Positions 57,217 to 64,000 of a stretch of DNA of 64,000 nucleotides are shown here, piece by piece. The notes beneath the pieces were generated by a model. That model was not told the origin of the DNA. It was given only the letters and a program-made list of their open reading frames with translations, and made no database searches. The DNA is from Hymenopellis radicata (Eukaryota; Basidiomycota; Agaricomycetes; Agaricales; Physalacriaceae). Where the stretch lies: positions 1-64,000 of the forward strand of contig JADNRX010000142.1 in assembly GCA_015501595.1 (NCBI GenBank), given 5' to 3'. Both the position numbers and the translations under genes were made by a program. Positions within the stretch are counted from its first letter, which is position 1. Each line of letters opens with the position of its first letter.

Positions 57217-60200
57217 TCAAAGTCCCGCCATCTTTTTCAGCACAGCAAACTCATCTCTTCCTGTCGCTTTGCAAAGTGCACAGAATCTCGAATTCGCATC
57301 GCCAAGCAATGCAGAAGGACTGAGAACGATATGAATTGCATACAAAGGTTAGCAGATAAAACAACAACACACCTATCAAACTCAATGATACGACCTTCGT
57401 CCAGAAGCATGACCTATAAGACATTTCAGTCTCACTAAAGCTGAATGCCTTGCAAGCGGTCGGTGTACTCACTCTGTCATGGTCAATAACAGTCCTTAGA
57501 CGATGCGCTATAGTGAGGATGGTACTGGCAGAGAATTCTCTACATGTGATTGAGAGTACGGCTCGAACCAGCAGAAGGCAACTCACTGCCGAATCGTCTT
57601 TCCAATCAACTCGTCAGTGACATAATCTACACTGGCAGTGGCCTGACACGGTAAATTTCAGCGAGTCATGTTGTATAGGACGAAATGGTGCTCCTACCTC
57701 GTCCATCACCAAGACTTTGGATCTTTTGAGGATTGCGCGCGCCATGCATAACAACTGTTTCTCTCTGTACGTTTACTTGAAGCTCGGAATGATCAATCGA
57801 GTCGGACACGACGTACCCCGTAGATAAGTTATCTCCACCCTCGGAAACCGGTGAATCGAGATTTCGGAACATATTGGCATTGACAGTGTCCTCTTCGCTG
57901 TAACGATTCGCGTCCTCTCCTGCATGCATTAGATGTACTCGTCGAAGGGCTTCGAACTAGATAGAGACTTATACAGGTCCTTCATATGACATATCGAGGA
58001 CTTACTATTTCGGCATCTTGATATTCCTCGAACACGTCGAGAGTGGACCTCAAGCTTCCGCTCAGAATCGTAGGATCCTCTAAATTAACATGTGAGAGAT
58101 TCTAGCGTGCAGAGAAAGCAGACTGACGAGGAATGATAGTGATCTTGCTTCGTAGATCGGTGAGGCCAATGGATGCAATGTCTAGTCCATCAACCAAGAT
58201 CCGACCTTGAGAGGGTTCTACGAAGCGGAAAAACGAGAGGGCTAGCGTGCTCTTCCCAGACCCTGTTCGTCCAAGAATTCCGATCTGTCCAACGTCTGAG
58301 CGCAATGCGGAGTTGAGGTCTAAGCGTGTATACCTTTTCGCCAGGACGGATCTCAAAGTTCAAGTGATGTAAGACATTGGGTAGTTCCGCCTGTTGGGAC
58401 TGTGAAGAGTAGCAGTGAGAGTAACTACAGTCTCCCATACCGCATACCGGATAACAAGATCTTCGCATTTAATTGCACCCTTCGACGGCCAGGAGCTAGG
58501 CGGCCGCCGTTCTATGAACTCTGGTGGTTCGCGCGCGAGCTCAGTGTACTCTTTCACCCTTTCAAGGGCGACCATTGATTGCTCGAGACCGACGAAACGA
58601 CGAACCATGTACAGTATATCGTTTGTGATGGTACTAGCAAATGCGAGCGCAAATCCCGCAAGTGCCGCGTCGATGCGAGGGTTGAGAACGGCGACAGCAG
58701 CGGTCATGCCGGTAATTCCGCAAGAAACCATGTTGAAGCGAATGGAAAGCCACCGATTCACTGGAAGAGAAGACTGTCAGACCGCCTTGGATAATGAGCG
58801 AAATCAGTACCGTTCCACATCCAATAATAGGGATTCGTGTTCTACATATCGTTAGTGAGGTATAGGCACCAAGGCATCAGACGACTCACGGTGTCAACGC
58901 AGCGTAACATGTCCCGAAGAAATTTGGAGGATGCACCAAAGGATCGGATGATAGCTACACCAGCAATGGTTTCACCGTACATCGAGTACAAAGGCGATCG
59001 GGTGACAGAGTCTATGCGTTGTGTAAGTTAATGATGGATATACTTTAACCAGCATTGACCTAAACGTCGTAAATCTCGAGATGTTTGGCCATAAATCTTG
59101 GCAACTAAGAAAGACTTCAGTATTGCAGAAGGCGATGGCTTTATGGGCACTGACCATTGTAGTAGATGCTCGACAGCAGGAGGGCAGCAACAATGAATGG
59201 TAATCCGCCAACCACACTGATGGTCATCAGTGTAGTAGCCGAAGACAGCGCATACATGAAGCTACGACCCAAGTTGTCCGCCAAGGTGCTATCGATCCCT
59301 GAGGAAAGTCAGGCCAAGCGCAGAGGCATCTAGCGGTCGTCCACTCACCTTCAAAATCCTTTCCAAACCTATTCAATAGCCGCCCCCGAGACACAGTGTC
59401 GTGGAATCGGATATTAGTGAAAAGAACGGTTTCGAGAAGCCCTGAAACCAATGAGCACGGACACGCTGGATGGACCGAAATGTATCTACGCTGGTACAGG
59501 ACAACGGAAGCGTGGATGGCGCCTTGGTCTGTGGAACAAATTAGAGGCCAACACAGTATCTAAGAGACGGCTTCACATAGCGCGAACCATCGGAGCGTTG
59601 TGAAAACGAGACCTGGCAAGAGATCTCAGATAAGAGCGCTGTCAAAGTCTCGAGAAGCACAAACCAATGAAGGTGATCTGGAGAAAACTGAGCATAACGA
59701 ATTCAGGCTGATGAACGGAGACTTACAGCGGCGTAAAGACTAACATAAAAGAGCGGACCTCGAGAACCGTCCGCTTCCAGGACTTTGTTCGACCAATACC
59801 TAGAATTAAATGAATGGTCATTCAAACGACAGCAGCAAAGACGCGACAGACTTGAGCCAGGTGTTTTCCGCGACCGGACTTAAAGCGGCAAGCACAAACA
59901 TCAAGACAAACAAGGACCAGTAAACTGGCGAGCCGCAAGCTCTAAAGTAGGTCAGCCAAATGTCCTTGCCGATACGTCCAACAGCACGCTTTTCTTCCTC
60001 TACAAGTTTACGGGCCGGCTTTTTGTTCTCCGTCGCACCCGTGGCTTCAGACGGAGTCACGGCAAGTGTGAGCGTCGACTTCATCTCTGAGCCTGCTTCC
60101 GAATCAAGCTGTGCTTCCAACACTTCTGCGTCCTTCACATCGGCGAAGCCCGACTGAAGCAACGTTCGAATAACGCCCGAAGCATGGAACGCGTCACGAC

Positions 60201-63200
60201 TGCCTTCAAATCGGACGTGCCCATTATCGAGTGCGACGACGTAGCTGGCCCCACAGCGCAGAGCTGGACATGATGGGAGACGAGAATGACGGTCCGGCCT
60301 AATCCGCGTGAGCAGCGACAGGTAAAACGATATAAAATCGGCGGACCTTGCATGAGATCTCCTTTCAAGCATTCATTGTAGAGGTGATGAGCGGTATGAG
60401 CGTCAACTATGCGTTGTCAGGAACGAGCATGCGGGCGACACGGGGCGCGAACGTACCAGCAGAGAGAACGTCATCTAGAAACAATATGGAAGCTCGAGAG
60501 TAGACAGCCCGCGCCAGTGACACTAATAATTTAGTGAACACGACGTCATGGACGGAGGGAGGCAACGCTCACCCCGCGCTTTCTGCCCTCCGATAAATTG
60601 ACCTGGTCGCCGATAAGCCTCAGAGAACATCCTTGAACTGATACACGTACCCCACGTTCTCCGATCTCGGACTCGTCACCGTCTTCTAGGATAGCGAGGT
60701 CGGCGACAAGGGCACATACCTGAGAAGGATAAGCAAGACCAATGAAAGCCAAACTGCCACGTAAATTTCACCTCCAATGTCCGCCTGTATCGCTGCGCAT
60801 TGAACGGGAGATTAAACAGAATATTATCTGTTGATTTCATTAACATAGTAACAAATGCTCGAGGCGGAATGTACCTTTGATGGAGGCGTTGCGAAGCCAT
60901 GCAGCCTATTCTCACCAAGTGAGATAAGGACGTGGAAGTGTCTCACAGGGGAACATACCTGAGGCACGTATGCACATGCACCTTGTACGACCCAATCTTC
61001 GTCCCCATGTACGTCTTGCAAGGAAGCAAGAGCGTCCGGAGGAGAGCGGGGACAAAGAACGTTTCCCGTCAGAACGTCAGCTTCGCCCAACAGTGCTGCA
61101 CGGACAAGTCAACTACTAACTCTTCGGCTATGGAGCAGTTACGAACCATGGAGCAGTAGAGTCTTCCCGACCCCAGTTTCCCACAAATCAAGGAGAGTTC
61201 GCCCTTTGGAAACCTCAGGGATAAATCAATCAAAGAGAACTTTTGTCGAGGTGTTGAAGCGACGGAAGAAGGCGCACTTGAGCCTGACCGATCTTGAGGC
61301 CAGGTCACCGTACAAGACTGAAACGCTATGGTATCTGTTTGTTTCGAGAGCGGCGGGACAGGCGCAATCTCAGGAGAATTCAGGTATTTCTCGATACGGC
61401 GCATGGACACAAGACTCTGCGGAGGAGGATCAGGACCTATACGAGTCGGTGTTGGACCATACCAACCTGGAGCATGTTGAGGAACGTCTCGGGAAGAGCA
61501 TTTAGTGCGAATTTGAGCTGATTGAAGACTGTGCCCCGTTCAGTAAGGATGTTTTTCAGTATGAGTGAGTAAGAGAACTGCTTACCGATGACGGACGTGA
61601 AGGTGATAGAGGGAGTCAAGTCCTGTTGACGGATGACAGTGTAATGCCAGAACGACACCAATGTTACGAGAATGGGCGTCGTGTTCCTATCGTCACGACA
61701 ATCCGCAAGGTGCCATCGATCATGAAGCATTCGCCACGGACCATATCGCGTCCATAACGTCTGTTGCAGTCAAAGATGACATCAGCAACACGGCAGCAAG
61801 TAATAGTGGAGACTGACCGCAATCGTAAGGCGCTGATACTTTAGCTCCTTAGCTCTTATTTTGAGGACTTTCGCCTCAAAGTTACGCTCCCAAGCCATGA
61901 ACTACAATGATGGTTAGATATATATATATATGGCCCGATAGCAGATGTATGAGGCGAACCTTCAGCATGCGGATCGCCCCAAGAATCTAAAGAAATCAGG
62001 ACGCAATTTTAAAAGTCCGTGACACGGCGCTCACTTCATTCATCAAAGATATGCGTTGGTCCCGAGCTTTCATCAGCTTATCCTGCGCATTGACAAGGAC
62101 GCCACCAGCAAAGTGATTTATGGGGAGAAACAAACACGTCACAGCCAGGCCAAAGAAACACGATACGCCTGGAAAACGGGTATGGGATGGATCCCGCAAG
62201 TTGCGCAAAGAGACATACCTAGCAGTTGGTACACAAAAAAAGTCCGATAGCAATTTGGACAGGCGAGTCTAAACAGACGCTCAGCAGTACCGTATAACGA
62301 GAAAGTGAGACGCACCGATCAGTCTAAAGAGATGCCAGCCAACCATGCCCAGACGGTCAACATCGGTCGTCATTAGTGTCATGATCTGTGCCTTGCTGGA
62401 GAAATCTTCTCCATCTTCTGTGTCCTTCTGCTGCTTCTTCTTAGTCTCATCCACGTCCTTGGCCTTTGGCGGTGGCGCAGTAGATGCCACATCCTTCCTG
62501 ACGAGGGTCTTGGCGAAAAGGATAGAATTTAACTGTATCTTGAATCGAACTTCGAGAGAGCTCGTCGAGAGCGCCCAGAGTTGATCCGTTACTGATGAAG
62601 CTTGTCAGGACGCGTATATCACAGACTCTGAGAAGAAAACATGCCTAGATATGAGATTGCGTTGGATCCGAATATACCCACAACGTAAACCCATCCCCAA
62701 CCAGGATTCTGTCTCTCCGGATCAGTCTCAAGGTAAGATATGAGCTTCCTCAGAAAGAAGGGAGGCGCATAATAAAGGCAGGCGTTCGAGGATGCCATAA
62801 GGACCTGAGCCGTGACAGTAACAACATTCAAACGTATAAGTCTGTAGGCAATGTTCCACCCTGAACCTGGCTTCGGTGCCCACGAGCCGATTTTCAAAGT
62901 GGTAGTTCTGAAGGTTCTCTTCATATTCGCGTAGTTGGTCGTGGCGCGCATACTCGAGGGAACGATGGGGAGATCGCCTATTTCAAGCCTCTCGGCAATA
63001 TTCCGAGCATGACTACCTTCGTGATGTATGAAAAAAAACAGTGTAGCCCATGGTGAAGATCCTAAAGCAATGATCAGAGACGTGTCTAGGAAAGCATAGA
63101 CCACACCGCACCTGTTATTCCGGCCACATTTTCAAGTTCACGACTAGTGACAGCGGAGACGTCTTCCGGAAGGTAAATGTCCGCGGGCTCAAAATGCAAA

Positions 63201-63842
63201 GATGGTCCTAGAGGAGTGCCGGCGGATAATACGCAGGCAACGACGTATATAACGAATACTAGAAGCCGAAGCCACGCCAAGAGGTCTGTGGACTTGTCGG
63301 AAATCTGCAGAGGAGGCGTAGGAAGAAGAGAGGCGAGACCAAGGACTACCGCGGCGACAGCAGTGAGGCCAGTGAGATGGATAATAGATTCCGCATGGTA
63401 CGCGACAATCTCCTGGCTGACAGAACGCGTAGCGATGACTAGGCAGTAGAGCGCATAAGCAACGCGCGGGGCATGAGCTATGATACTGAAACTCGCCAAC
63501 CGCGCAAGGGACCATGCAAGGTACCCCATCTCCAGAACAAGAATGATGGCGAAAAGTATGGTTATAGACAGTTTTCGCGTCCGCATCTGTTCAATTTTCG
63601 TTACCAGCAACAATAAACCAAACATGACAGCATACCCGAGCCCAGAACGCGTTCTCGTTGATTGGCATACCGTCTATAAAATCAATCGGCTGGATAACGT
63701 CAAATGGGTCGACACCCTCGCTGTCCTCGTGCACTGGCAATTGAATCGAGCCCTCCTTGGGCCAGAGCGAAACAAAGCCCACTATGCTGGCAGCGATACA
63801 TACCCCCAGGGCAACAGAGACCTCTGTCTGGAAGAGAGGCAT
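57217..63842 (-). CDS. ABCC-type (MRP/Yor1-like) ABC transporter
   Basis: Layout from right to left: an N-terminal hydrophobic region (63840-63100) with [20 protein letters not shown]; first membrane domain (about 63000-61450); NBD1 (61400-60150) with the EIGERG stretch, [15 protein letters not shown] (Walker B, D-loop) and [11 protein letters not shown] (H-loop); linker; second membrane domain (60000-58600); NBD2 (58400-57217) with [13 protein letters not shown] (Walker A), [20 protein letters not shown] and [12 protein letters not shown], ending in [18 protein letters not shown]. These are marks of full-length ABCC exporters of conjugates or drugs in plasma or vacuolar membrane. NBD1 needs three one-base corrections: in Walker A (GKLGSG then KTLLLH), in the signature (LS then GGQKAR) and after the H-loop. 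More than 20 introns are present. The start at 63842 is a best guess and could lie beyond the window. Confidence 0.85.
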
Positions 63843-64000
63843 GGTCAGATAGAAAAGAGGACGTGTTTGAATCGACTTGGGATAACCCAAGTAGGATGGT
63901 GAGATATCTCGCGTAAAATATGTCCCCGGGTTATCTAAGTAGATAGGGACGAAATATTGACTCCGCTCGCCCATTTCGTGGCCATTTGCAGGCTCTTGGA

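Noticed and set aside
1..64000. tRNA, rRNA, CRISPR or bacterial-type operons
   Set aside because: No cloverleaf-like sequence, rRNA block or regularly spaced repeats were seen; all real genes have fungal introns.

Overview
The window is nuclear DNA of a filamentous basidiomycete, most likely an Agaricomycete. The genes are split by short introns (about 45-60 nt) with GT-AG borders, and several encode families I know mainly from mushroom-forming fungi: DUF6533, DUF6534, DUF6535 and DUF6593-type proteins, plus F-box proteins with divergent C-termini. No bacterial, organellar or viral gene organisation is visible, and I found no tRNA, rRNA or CRISPR. All calls come from reading the sequence; no database search was run.

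Layout. 1-4.2 kb: repeat-derived DNA with a 416-bp hAT-type element and a TA-flanked MITE. 4.8-7.0 kb: one hypothetical gene and a CtIP/Sae2-like C-terminal fragment. 7.1-10 kb: repeat DNA with a 24-bp minisatellite. 10.0-13.1 kb: a DUF6535 membrane protein gene interrupted by an 1149-bp hAT-type element. 13.2-17.6 kb: degraded membrane-protein genes, including a second DUF6535 copy. 17.7-22.1 kb: an F-box gene, a zinc-cluster-like gene and a small CsbD-like gene. 22.9-36.1 kb: one very large hAT element. 36.9-47.8 kb: a secreted protein, an SDR oxidoreductase, a DUF6593 protein, a DUF6534 membrane protein, a small secreted protein and an F-box-like protein. 49.6-53.7 kb: two multi-pass membrane proteins. 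54.2-56.8 kb: a VIT/VWA protein. 57.2-63.8 kb: an ABCC-type ABC transporter, convergent with the VIT/VWA gene.

The 13.2-kb element (22916-36130) has 22-bp terminal inverted repeats starting TAGGGTGGCGC and an 8-bp target duplication with one mismatch. It codes on the minus strand for an Ulp1/C48 peptidase region that reads, through a phase-0 intron, into a BED-finger hAT transposase. It carries nested insertions: a 980-bp element in a transposase exon, a 237-bp MITE and a 6546-bp element in the peptidase part, and a 394-bp MITE inside the 6546-bp element. The 980-bp and 6546-bp elements share ends and have perfect 8-bp target duplications, so the order of insertion can be read directly.

The other standout is the VIT/VWA protein, which contains a near-exact copy of the histone H3 N-terminal tail. 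Many genes need one missing base, usually in a short homopolymer, to stay in frame. This suggests residual base deletions in the assembly as much as real gene decay, so pseudogene calls here should be treated with care.
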